From positions 1,860,001 to 1,924,000 of the forward strand of contig OY764869.1 in assembly GCA_963668585.1 (NCBI GenBank): a stretch of DNA of 64,000 nt, given 5' to 3'. The stretch is from Bin87 sp963668585 (GTDB lineage: Bacteria; Chloroflexota; Dehalococcoidia; Lucifugimonadales; UBA3495). The notes beneath the pieces are model-generated. The model was given only the letters and a program-made list of their open reading frames with translations, did not search any database and was not told the DNA's origin. This document shows, piece after piece, positions 34,497-42,507 of the stretch (its first letter is position 1; each line of letters opens with the position of its first letter). Made by a program: the position numbers and the translations under genes.

Positions 34497-35522
34497 ATGA
34501 AATTCGGCATCATGGCAATGCCCCAGCATCCCTCTACAGATTCCGCCACCCAGCGATTCCACGAAACGGTCGAGTTGACCAAGCTGGCGCGAGACGCCGG
34601 ATTCGGCTCCATTGCCTGCGGACAGCATTTCCTGTCGCCGCCGTACCAAAACCTGCAGAGCATCCCGTTGCTGGCGCGCCTGGCCGCCGACTCCGGCGAC
34701 ATGCAACTCATCCTGTCCATTCTGCTGCTTCCCTTGTACTCTCCCGCCGACGTCGCCGAAACGGTGGCGACCCTGGACGTGATCAGCGGCGGCCGCGTGG
34801 TGCTTGGCGTGGGACTCGGTTATCGCGACATTGAGTACCAGGCGTTCAACGTCGAACGGCGCCACCGGGTGGGCCGCTTCATGGAGTCTCTGGAACTGGT
34901 GCAGCGGTTGTGGACTGAGGACGAGGTGACTTTCCACGGCAAGCATTTCAACCTGGACAACGCCACCTGCGCCATCCGGCCGGTCCAGGAACCCCATCCG
35001 CCCATTTGGGTGGCCGCGAATTTCGATACGGTGGTGCGCCGGGCCGGAGAACTGGGCCTGCCGTGGTTCGTCAACCCCCACGCCACCCTGGAAACCCTGG
35101 AACGCCAGACCGCCATTTACCAGGCGGGTCTGGATGCCGGCGGCAAGGAGATGCCCCCGGAAATGCCCATCATCAAGGAGATGCACATCGCGCCCACCCA
35201 CGAGGAAGCGATCCGAAACGCACAGCCGTACATGGAAGCCAAGTATCAGGCTTACGCCGATTGGGGACAGGACAAAGCGCTGCCCGGCGATGAGGACTTC
35301 CGCATACCCTTTGAGGAACTGGCGCGGGATCGTTTCATCCTCGGCAGCAGCGAAGAAGTGATACAGCAGATTGAAGACCACCACCAGCGCGTGGGAGCGA
35401 ACCACTTCATGTTCCGGATCTGGTACCCAGGGATGGATGTGCGCACGGCCATGCGCGTGGTGGAGCAGATGGGCGACACCGTCATCCCCTACTTTGAACA
35501 GCGGTACGGGGACGATGCCTGA
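34497..35522 (+). CDS. LLM-class flavin-dependent monooxygenase (paralogue 3)
   Basis: 341 residues of the luciferase-like family. KFGIMAMPQHP is the first strand; ACGQHFLS, the LPLYSPADVAE strand and the signature ISGGRVVLGVGLGYRDIEY follow. The start at 34497 has GGAG 8 nt upstream; 19 additional codons back to 34440 are less likely. A 7-bp hairpin (AAACCGG / CCGGTTT, 34394-34414) lies in the gap upstream. The substrate is unknown; a probable F420/FMN-dependent alkanal, ether or amine oxidation. It is preceded on the same strand by the deacetylase gene after 225 nt. Confidence 0.9.
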   Translation: MKFGIMAMPQHPSTDSATQRFHETVELTKLARDAGFGSIACGQHFLSPPYQNLQSIPLLARLAADSGDMQLILSILLLPLYSPADVAETVATLDVISGGRVVLGVGLGYRDIEYQAFNVERRHRVGRFMESLELVQRLWTEDEVTFHGKHFNLDNATCAIRPVQEPHPPIWVAANFDTVVRRAGELGLPWFVNPHATLETLERQTAIYQAGLDAGGKEMPPEMPIIKEMHIAPTHEEAIRNAQPYMEAKYQAYADWGQDKALPGDEDFRIPFEELARDRFILGSSEEVIQQIEDHHQRVGANHFMFRIWYPGMDVRTAMRVVEQMGDTVIPYFEQRYGDDA

Positions 35523-35568
35523 TACGTGCCCCGGGCCCACTTCGATCACCGACCGCCGACCCCATCCA

Positions 35569-35608
35569 CCCGCTCAGGACGATCCTGCGATGGGCTCAAG
35601 ATGAGCGG
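35569..35608. repeat. Degenerate copy of the dispersed-repeat palindrome
   Basis: CCGCTC, a diverged middle, then GGGCTCAAGATGAGCGG. This matches the central palindrome of the 130-nt repeats but lacks recognisable terminal inverted repeats. Confidence 0.4.
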
Positions 35609-35649
35609 TAAGAGGATGCGTCGGCGCGTGCCGAGTGACATAATGGCGT

Positions 35650-35679
35650 TTGACACCCTGCTCCGGTAGTAAATATACT
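35650..35679 (+). promoter_or_regulatory. Sigma-70 promoter upstream of yvcK-glmS
   Basis: A consensus TTGACA (35650-35655), an 18-nt spacer and TATACT (35674-35679). Transcription should begin near 35686, giving a 75-nt leader. This is the best sigma-70 promoter match seen in the window. Confidence 0.72.
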
Positions 35680-35760
35680 GCTCGGGGCGTTCCGGGGCGA
35701 TAGCCGGTTCAAGTAGGAATCAGGACCGGGCCGTAGTTCACCAGCCTCTGCCCTTGACCC

Positions 35761-36903
35761 ATGCCCAGAAAGAACATTGTTGTCGTCGGCGGCGGCACTG
35801 GCAATCACACCACGCTCAGCGGCCTGAAGTCACTGGACTGCAATATCACGGCTGTGGTCGCGATGACCGACAGCGGAGGCAGCAGCGGCCGGTTGCGCGA
35901 TGAACTCGGACACCTGCCGCCGGGCGACCTGCGGCGCTGCCTGATGGCGCTGGCCGGCGATGCCGAAACCTCCAACTTGATGCGCCGGCTGTTTGACTAC
36001 CGGTTCTCCACCGGAGACGGCCTGAACGGACACAACTTCGGAAACCTGATCCTCTCCGCGCTGACGGAGGTGACCGGGGATACCATCACCGCGATTCAGC
36101 AGGCTGGACGAATCCTCGGGATCACGGGCGCCGTGCTTCCGGTAACCCTGGGCAAGGCGACCCTGTGCGCCCGGCTGACGGATGGGTCGGAGTTGGTCGG
36201 AGAATCCACCATCGACTCGCGACGCGACAATCTGGACGTGCCCATCGATTACATTTACCTGGACCCCAAAGCCTACGCCTATCCGCCGGCGCTGGAGGCG
36301 ATCGCCAATGCCGACGTGGTTGTCCTGGGGCCCGGAGACATCTACACCAGCGTGCTGCCGAATCTGCTGGTGGAGGACGTGGCGCAAGCAGTCAACGACT
36401 CCAGGGCTGTCAAGGTCCATGTCTGCAACCTTATGACCAAGCCCAATGAGAGCGCCGGATTCCGCACCTCCGATTTCCTGTCGCTGCTGATGGAATACCT
36501 GGGCACGTGCCAACCGCTGGACTTTTTGCTGGTCAACAACACCCCGATACCTCCACGCGTGCGGTCTCGGTACTCGGCGGAGGGACAACATCCGGTGCTG
36601 CTGGATGAGGCGGAATCCCTGACGATGGCGGGCAGAATAGTGGAGCGTCCCCTGTTGGCGCCCGGGGTTTTCGTGCGACACAACCCACACGCATTGGCCG
36701 CCGCCATCATGGAAATCGCGATGGCCATCCCTGACACCTCACCGGATGCGGTGATCCCGCCGCTGGTCCTGGACTGCGACGATTTCGTTCCGCACCTCCT
36801 GCCGGCATCGCCATTCAGGGTTCAATCGCCCTCCCCAGATGGCCGCCCAGGCGACGTGGACGCCACCCTCACGGTGCGCAGCTCCGACCCGGATGGCGGC
36901 TGA
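35761..36903 (+). CDS. yvcK: UDP-GlcNAc-binding gluconeogenesis/cell-wall regulator YvcK (GlmR), CofD-like fold
   Basis: 380 residues of the CofD-like fold. The signature VVVGGGTGNHTTLSGL, AMTDSGGSSGRLRDELG and PPGDLRRCLMAL near the N-terminus are diagnostic of YvcK. In Bacillus this protein binds UDP-GlcNAc and stimulates GlmS, steering carbon into cell-wall precursors. Here it lies only 6 nt upstream of glmS under one strong promoter, an arrangement that fits the same role. It is longer than the roughly 320-residue Bacillus protein because of extra sequence at the C-terminus (about residues 340-380). It is not the F420 biosynthesis enzyme CofD, which lacks the DSGGSSGRLR signature. Confidence 0.9.
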   Translation: MPRKNIVVVGGGTGNHTTLSGLKSLDCNITAVVAMTDSGGSSGRLRDELGHLPPGDLRRCLMALAGDAETSNLMRRLFDYRFSTGDGLNGHNFGNLILSALTEVTGDTITAIQQAGRILGITGAVLPVTLGKATLCARLTDGSELVGESTIDSRRDNLDVPIDYIYLDPKAYAYPPALEAIANADVVVLGPGDIYTSVLPNLLVEDVAQAVNDSRAVKVHVCNLMTKPNESAGFRTSDFLSLLMEYLGTCQPLDFLLVNNTPIPPRVRSRYSAEGQHPVLLDEAESLTMAGRIVERPLLAPGVFVRHNPHALAAAIMEIAMAIPDTSPDAVIPPLVLDCDDFVPHLLPASPFRVQSPSPDGRPGDVDATLTVRSSDPDGG

Positions 36904-36909
36904 ACGCGT

Positions 36910-38769
36910 ATGTGCGGCATAGTTGGTTACGTCGGAGACCGACAGGCTTGGCCCATAGTGGTTGAAGGACTCAGGCGGCTGGAATATCGGGGATACGACA
37001 GCGCCGGGGTCGCGGTGGTTGAACCGGAAGGCGGACTGCAGGTTCGCAAGACGGTTGGGAAAGTTCTCGGATTGCTGCACGATGCGTCGTGTCCGGCTCC
37101 GGCCGGCTCGGCCGGGTTGGGTCACACTCGATGGGCGACCCACGGAAGTCCGACGGAAGCCAATTCTCACCCCCACACCGATTGCACCGGGCGTATCGCC
37201 GTGGCGCACAATGGGATCGTGGAGAATTACCTCGCTCTGAAAACTGAGCTTCAAATGCGGGGGCACCGGTTCAAGTCGGAAACGGACACCGAGGTAATAC
37301 CCCACCTCGTTGAAGAGGGGATGAACGAAGGCCTGAGTTTGCCGGATGCGGTGTTGCGCATGGGAAGGCTGGTGCAGGGCCCCCAGGCGATAGTGGCGGT
37401 GCGGGAAGGCGACGACGACAGCATTTGCGCCCTGCGGCTTGGACACGCCGGTGGTGTCGCTGTGGCCCACCACGCGGGCCAGGGCGTGGTATCCAGCGAT
37501 TTGCCGGCCCTGTTGCCGATAATCGGCGAGAGAGGGCACCTGCCGGTGGGGTTTTTGGAGGACGGCGAAGCGGCGGTGGTCACACGTACCGGCATCACCT
37601 TCCTGGACCGGTCTGGTCAGCGGCTGGAGAAAACGCTGCGCACGGTTTCTCTTAACGACGTCCTCGTTGACCGCGCGGGATACCGGCACTTCATGCTGAA
37701 AGAGATCATGGAACAGCCGCAGGCCGTGGTGGCAGCCATGAGGGATCGGGTCGATTTTGCGTCGGGACGTGTCTCGCTGCCGGAATTGGCGATGTCTGAC
37801 GCTGAAATCGCGAATCTTCGGCGGGTCGTGCTGATCGGCTGCGGAACCAGTCTGAACGCGGCGCAAGTGGGCAGAAGCCTGATAGAGCGCATGGCGGGCA
37901 TCTACACGGACGCCGAGTCAGCATCCGAGTTTCGCTACCGGGAACCGATTCTGGACGACAAAACCCTGGTGGTGGCCATCGGTCAGTCGGGCGAAACCGC
38001 GGATACCGTCGCGGCGATGGAGGAGGTACGGCGCAGCGATGCCGGGCTGATAACCATCTGCAACGCTCCGGACAGCCAGGCCGCGCGCGTGGCCGACGCA
38101 ACGCTGCTGATGCGTTCAGGAATAGAAATCGGCGTCGCCAGCAGCAAAACCTTCGTAGCATCCCTGACCATCCTGAATCTGCTGGCGATGCGCCTTGCCA
38201 TGGCCAGGGGACACGCTGATGCCTCCACCGCAGCCCGGTGGATCGATCAGTTGGCGCGCATCCCGGGGCAATTGGGAACCATCGTCAGCGATTCCTCCGC
38301 CGCGGAGGATTTGGCAGAGTCGTACTACGACCGCCGGAATTTCATTTACCTCGGCCGCGGGATCAACTCTCCCATTGCGACCGAGGGGGCCCTGAAATTG
38401 AAGGAGATCAGCTATATCCATGCTGAGGCATACCCTGCTGGCGAGATGAAGCACGGCCCTATCGCCCTTATCGACCACCGGATGCCCACCATGGCCATCG
38501 CGCCACAAGATGCGCTTTACGACAAGATGACCAGCAACATCCAGGAAGTCAAAGCACGCGGCGGGGCGGTTCTGTCCGTCCTCACCCAGAATGACCGCCG
38601 CCTTTCCGGCATCGTGGATGGCGCCATGTACATCCCCGAAGCGCCCTACCATTTGACCCCAATTCTGGCCACGGTGCCGCTGCAACTCTTCGCGTATCAC
38701 GTGGCTGTCCGACGGGGCTGCGACGTGGACCAACCGCGCAATCTGGCGAAATCCGTAACGGTGGAGTGA
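36910..38769 (+). CDS. glmS: Glutamine--fructose-6-phosphate aminotransferase (isomerising)
   Basis: 619 residues, full length. The N-terminal glutaminase domain begins MCGIVGYVG with Cys2 as nucleophile (Cys1 after Met removal) and carries RLEYRGYDSAG and the TRWATHG loop. The two SIS domains follow (GCGTSLNAAQVG; AIGQSGETADT), and the end NLAKSVTVE is canonical. It makes glucosamine-6-phosphate for peptidoglycan and other amino sugars. There is no glmS ribozyme in the 6-nt gap from yvcK, and none was recognised in the yvcK leader, so control is likely through YvcK. Confidence 0.96.
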   Translation: MCGIVGYVGDRQAWPIVVEGLRRLEYRGYDSAGVAVVEPEGGLQVRKTVGKVLGLLHDASCPAPAGSAGLGHTRWATHGSPTEANSHPHTDCTGRIAVAHNGIVENYLALKTELQMRGHRFKSETDTEVIPHLVEEGMNEGLSLPDAVLRMGRLVQGPQAIVAVREGDDDSICALRLGHAGGVAVAHHAGQGVVSSDLPALLPIIGERGHLPVGFLEDGEAAVVTRTGITFLDRSGQRLEKTLRTVSLNDVLVDRAGYRHFMLKEIMEQPQAVVAAMRDRVDFASGRVSLPELAMSDAEIANLRRVVLIGCGTSLNAAQVGRSLIERMAGIYTDAESASEFRYREPILDDKTLVVAIGQSGETADTVAAMEEVRRSDAGLITICNAPDSQAARVADATLLMRSGIEIGVASSKTFVASLTILNLLAMRLAMARGHADASTAARWIDQLARIPGQLGTIVSDSSAAEDLAESYYDRRNFIYLGRGINSPIATEGALKLKEISYIHAEAYPAGEMKHGPIALIDHRMPTMAIAPQDALYDKMTSNIQEVKARGGAVLSVLTQNDRRLSGIVDGAMYIPEAPYHLTPILATVPLQLFAYHVAVRRGCDVDQPRNLAKSVTVE

Positions 38770-38941
38770 CTGCGGCGCGAGCGCGGACGCAGTCGATTAT
38801 GCCCTGACTCGGGCGGTCTGCCGGCGGTAGAGTGGCCCGACGTGTCCGTGGGGGATCCTGAGCACGCTCCAGGCAGGGGGTTGATCTTGCCAGCGTAAAC
38901 CTTCCGAATCCGTGGGGAAACCTGTGGCAAAAATGTGCCCA

Positions 38942-39071
38942 GGGCCTTTCGATTATCCTGGCTATAGGCATTTGCCGTTGCCGGAACGATTCCCTGCTCA
39001 CCGTGCGCTCGTCCTGCGACAGGCTCAGGATGAGCGGACCAAGCCAGCGACCGACAATAATCGAATGGCCC
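38942..39071. repeat. MITE-like dispersed repeat, copy 2
   Basis: Second 130-nt copy. The first 95 nt align to copy 1 (7312-7406) without gaps at roughly 80 percent identity. The right end is the inverse of GGGGCCATTCGATTAT, which is identical to the left end of copy 1. The central palindrome is at about 39005-39037. It lies in the 391-nt intergenic region (38770-39160) between glmS and the glycosyltransferase gene, which otherwise contains no gene. Confidence 0.72.
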
Positions 39072-39160
39072 CGAAAACGTGCCGCCGTTGACGGTGTACA
39101 GGATTGACGGATGCCTATACTATATCGGTTACGATATTCGACGCAGGAGGCGGAACCGGG

Positions 39161-40447
39161 TTGATAGATATCATCGAATACCCCACTACGGATGCAACTC
39201 GCTACCTTGAACTGCTGACGCCGGATGATGCCGATGCTCTAACCCGGGTGGCCGAAAACTTCAAGAACTGCCGCGTGATCCACATCAACAGCACTGCCTA
39301 CGGGGGCGGTGTCGCTGAAATCCTCCATTCGCTGGTGCCCCTCAGTAATGCGTTTGGAATCGACACTCGCCGGGCGGTTATCACCCCCAGCGACGCGCGC
39401 TTTTTCGACGTCACCAAGCGCATCCACAACATGCTGCAGGGCGCGGAAGGGGAACTGTCCGAAAGCGAATTCGCTGTTTATTTCGGATGCCTCGAAGAGA
39501 TCGCCGGAGAAGTCGAAGACACCGGCCTTTCCGCCGACGTGTGGTTTCTGCACGACCCGCAATTGCTGCCCCTGGGTCGGTTGCTGAACCGGAGCAACGC
39601 GCAAACGCGGCTTTGGGTGGTTCACATAGACCTCACCGAGCCCAATCCGTCGCTGATGGAGAGACTGCTGCCGTTCACTGATGCGTATGATTCGTTGATC
39701 TGTTCGTTGGACGACTACGCTCCGAATCCGGCGCCCAACGAAACTCGGGTGTTCGTGGCGCCGCCTGCCATCGACCCGTTCGCGCCCAAGAATTCGGAGA
39801 CGTCGCCCGAACAGGCCAGCGGTATCGTGAAATCCCTGGGCATCGATCCGGAACGACCCCTGGTGACGCAGGTATCCCGTTTCGATACGTGGAAGGATCC
39901 CTGGGGCGTGATCGACGCTTACCGGATCGCGCGCGAATCGCACCCCGGGCTCCAGTTGGCATTGTTGGGGTTGAGCCAGGCCAACGACGACCCAGAAGGC
40001 GAGAAAGTATTGCAGTCAGTTCGGGCCCATGCCGGGTGTGACCCCGACATCCACCTGTTCTTCTCTCCCGACAACCTGCCGGCCACCAACGACGAAATAG
40101 TCAACGCTCTGCAATCTCATTCGCGGGTCTTGTTGCAAAAATCCACGCGCGAGGGATTCGGGCTGACTGTTTCCGAAGGAATGTGGAAGGGGAAGCCGAT
40201 GATCGGAGGCAACGTGGGCGGCATTCGGTTGCAGATTGTGGACGGCGAATCCGGCTACCTGGTGGATACCGCGGAACAGGCGGCCGGACGCATCTCCCAG
40301 TTGCTATCGGATGCCGATTTGTGCGCTACAATTGGAAACAACGCAAGGGATCGGGTACGCCGCCGTTTCCTGATGCCGCGACTACTGAACGACTATTTGC
40401 AAGCGGCGCAGCAAGCCAGGCTTGACGCAAAGGAAATTGGGTGGTGA
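39161..40447 (+). CDS. Glycosyltransferase, trehalose synthase TreT-like
   Basis: 428 residues of a GT-B fold, family 4. IHINSTAYGGGVAEIL (near residue 38) is the N-terminal signature of TreT, which joins NDP-glucose and glucose to trehalose. VSRFDTWKDPWGVIDAYR and KSTREGFGLTVSEGMWKGKP are the C-terminal donor-binding motifs. I choose TTG at 39161, preceded by AGGAGG at 39145-39150, over the TTG at 39104: the longer version adds residues not found in the family and overlaps promoter-like sequence. The product is probably trehalose or a related compatible solute. It is followed after 4 nt by a phosphohydrolase gene, suggesting one operon through lysC. Confidence 0.82.
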   Translation: MIDIIEYPTTDATRYLELLTPDDADALTRVAENFKNCRVIHINSTAYGGGVAEILHSLVPLSNAFGIDTRRAVITPSDARFFDVTKRIHNMLQGAEGELSESEFAVYFGCLEEIAGEVEDTGLSADVWFLHDPQLLPLGRLLNRSNAQTRLWVVHIDLTEPNPSLMERLLPFTDAYDSLICSLDDYAPNPAPNETRVFVAPPAIDPFAPKNSETSPEQASGIVKSLGIDPERPLVTQVSRFDTWKDPWGVIDAYRIARESHPGLQLALLGLSQANDDPEGEKVLQSVRAHAGCDPDIHLFFSPDNLPATNDEIVNALQSHSRVLLQKSTREGFGLTVSEGMWKGKPMIGGNVGGIRLQIVDGESGYLVDTAEQAAGRISQLLSDADLCATIGNNARDRVRRRFLMPRLLNDYLQAAQQARLDAKEIGW

Positions 40448-40451
40448 TGAC

Positions 40452-41555
40452 ATGCCAACCACTACCATATTGGTGATGATCGACGGGCTTGATCCGGAAT
40501 ACCTGGAATCATGCCCTGCGCCCAATCTGCAGCGGTTCTCCCGAGAGGGATTCCAGGTACCGGCCGGCGGGATGATGCCCAGCGTCACCAACGTGAACAA
40601 TACGTCAATGGTGACGGGGCACTACCCAGCTCAGCACGGCATAGTTTCCAACTACTGGCTGGACCGCGCCGCCGGCATCGAGCAGTACGTCGAATCAGGC
40701 GAGTTCATCTGCTCGGACACAATCTTCGATCTGTGCCGTCGCCAGGGTGGTCGTTCTTTGCTGTCGGCGTCCAAAGATAAACTGCGCCGGCTTCTGGGAG
40801 GCTCGGCGAATCTGGCGTTTTCTTCAGAACAGCCTACCGAAAAAGCAGTTGCCGCACTCGGCGATGCTCCCCATGTGTACTCTCTGGAAGTGAACGGTTG
40901 GACCATCGACGCCGCACGCCACGCGCTGGTCGAGGAACACTATGATCTGGCGTTTATCGCGACCACCGATTACGCGATGCACACCTTCGGTCCAGATCAT
41001 CCCGAATCGCGGCGCCACGTGGCAATTCTGGACGATGCCCTCGGCCGTTTGTTCAACGATGTGCCGGATGCGCAGTTGCTGATCACCGCGGACCACGGTA
41101 TGTCGGACAAGCGCCGCATGCTGCACCTGCCGGCCGTGTTGGCCCGGCACAACATCGGGGCGACCGCCGTGCCCGTCATCAAGGACCAATACGTGGTGCA
41201 TCATTCGAACCTGGGCGGCTGCATCTACGTTCATCTGGACGACCCGGCGTCTCTTCAGGACGCCATCGGCGCGCTCAACGAGACGGACGGCGTGGAACAG
41301 GCCTTGGACAGAGAGCAGGCGGCCGCTCAATTTTCCCTGATGGGAGAACGCCTGGGAGACATCCTGGTAACTGGCGCCGCTGACGTTGTGTTTGGCGATC
41401 CCGAGGAAATTTCGCTGCCGCCCGGTTTGCGTTCCCACGGTTCCATTCACGAAAGCAGCGTCCCGATTATCGGCGTGGGCGGGGATTTCGGTGGCTTTGA
41501 GTTCCGTGAGAACCGGGACCTGGGCCGTTACGTATCGCAACGCGTGTTGGCCTGA
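40452..41555 (+). CDS. Alkaline-phosphatase-superfamily hydrolase, phosphonoacetate-hydrolase-like
   Basis: 367 residues. ILVMIDGLDPEYL gives the first metal-binding Asp; PSVTNVNNTSMVTGHYPAQHGI holds the nucleophilic threonine in the context typical of PhnA phosphonoacetate hydrolases. ASKDKLRRLLG, TTDYAMHTFGPDHPES, ITADHGMSDK and SHGSIHE supply the remaining metal ligands. The predicted reaction is C-P bond cleavage of phosphonoacetate to acetate and phosphate. A generic nucleotide pyrophosphatase/phosphodiesterase is the alternative. It begins 4 nt after the TreT-like stop and precedes thrB by 27 nt. Confidence 0.82.
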   Translation: MPTTTILVMIDGLDPEYLESCPAPNLQRFSREGFQVPAGGMMPSVTNVNNTSMVTGHYPAQHGIVSNYWLDRAAGIEQYVESGEFICSDTIFDLCRRQGGRSLLSASKDKLRRLLGGSANLAFSSEQPTEKAVAALGDAPHVYSLEVNGWTIDAARHALVEEHYDLAFIATTDYAMHTFGPDHPESRRHVAILDDALGRLFNDVPDAQLLITADHGMSDKRRMLHLPAVLARHNIGATAVPVIKDQYVVHHSNLGGCIYVHLDDPASLQDAIGALNETDGVEQALDREQAAAQFSLMGERLGDILVTGAADVVFGDPEEISLPPGLRSHGSIHESSVPIIGVGGDFGGFEFRENRDLGRYVSQRVLA

Positions 41556-41582
41556 ACCCCCTGCGACACAACGGAGAACGTT

Positions 41583-42503
41583 TTGGCAACCGTTAGAGTC
41601 CGAGCCCCCGCGACCACCGCCAACCTCGGCCCCGGGTATGACTGTCTGGGCATGGCGCTCGACCTCTGGAATCACCTGACGGTTGAGACGCTGGATGCCG
41701 GCGCAGATACATCCGTTGCCGTCGCCGGGGAAGGCGAGGGCGAACTCGCCGACGACTCGGATAACCTCACCTACCGGGCCGCGAGGTTTCTGTATGGTGA
41801 AGCCGACGTTGAAATACCGCCCCTGGCGATGCAATGCGAGAACGCCATCCCGCTGAGCCGAGGGTTAGGCAGCAGCGCCGCCGCGATTTCCGGCGGTCTG
41901 GTTGCGGCCAACGCACTGCTGGATAACCCCTTTACGCCCAATGACCTGCTCGAAATGGCGGCCACCATTGAAGGGCATCCCGATAATGTCGCCGCAGCGG
42001 TGCATGGAGGGTTGCAGTTGGTGGTTATCGATGACGATCGGCTCTACACCGCTCCCATCGACGTGCCCGACGAATTGAATGCGGTGCTATTCATCCCGGA
42101 CCGCCGGATCGCCACGGCGGACGCCCGTCGGGTGCTGCCGTCGGAGGTATCCGTCGCAGATGCGGTGTACAATATGAGCCGCGCCGCGCTGCTGGTAGCG
42201 GGGATGCAATCGAACCACCCCGAATACTTGCGGATCGCCACCGAGGATCGTTTGCACCAGCCATACCGTCAGTCGATCTTTCCGCCCATGAAGGTGATCT
42301 TTGAGGCGGCGCGAAACGCGGGAGCGTTGGGCGTTTTCCTGTCGGGAAGCGGCAGCACCATCCTGGCGCTGACTCAGGAAAGGTCAATGACGGTTGCCTA
42401 CGAAATGTTCGACGCCGCCCGTCTGGCCGGTGTCGAAGGGCGTGTTGAGATTACTCGCCCCACCAGGCAGGGGGCACACGTACTGTCCACCGAAGAGTCG
42501 TAG
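41583..42503 (+). CDS. thrB: Homoserine kinase
   Basis: 306 residues of the GHMP kinase fold. RVRAPATTANLGPGYDCLG is the N-terminal ThrB motif, PLSRGLGSSAAAISGG is the ATP-binding motif 2, and GVFLSGSGSTILAL is motif 3. It phosphorylates homoserine on the way to threonine. The start is TTG at 41583, with GGAG at 41573-41576; no in-frame ATG would give the first strand. lysC follows with a 4-nt gap, so two steps of the aspartate pathway are co-transcribed. Confidence 0.93.
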   Translation: MATVRVRAPATTANLGPGYDCLGMALDLWNHLTVETLDAGADTSVAVAGEGEGELADDSDNLTYRAARFLYGEADVEIPPLAMQCENAIPLSRGLGSSAAAISGGLVAANALLDNPFTPNDLLEMAATIEGHPDNVAAAVHGGLQLVVIDDDRLYTAPIDVPDELNAVLFIPDRRIATADARRVLPSEVSVADAVYNMSRAALLVAGMQSNHPEYLRIATEDRLHQPYRQSIFPPMKVIFEAARNAGALGVFLSGSGSTILALTQERSMTVAYEMFDAARLAGVEGRVEITRPTRQGAHVLSTEES

Positions 42504-42507
42504 GATC

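Noticed and set aside
35680..35760. glmS-type ribozyme or other riboswitch in the yvcK leader
   Set aside because: The 75-nt leader is too short and lacks the ribozyme core; the gap before glmS itself is only 6 nt.
39104..39160. Upstream TTG start for the TreT-like gene
   Set aside because: Adds residues outside the family and overlaps promoter-like sequence; AGGAGG before the TTG at 39161 is the better signal.
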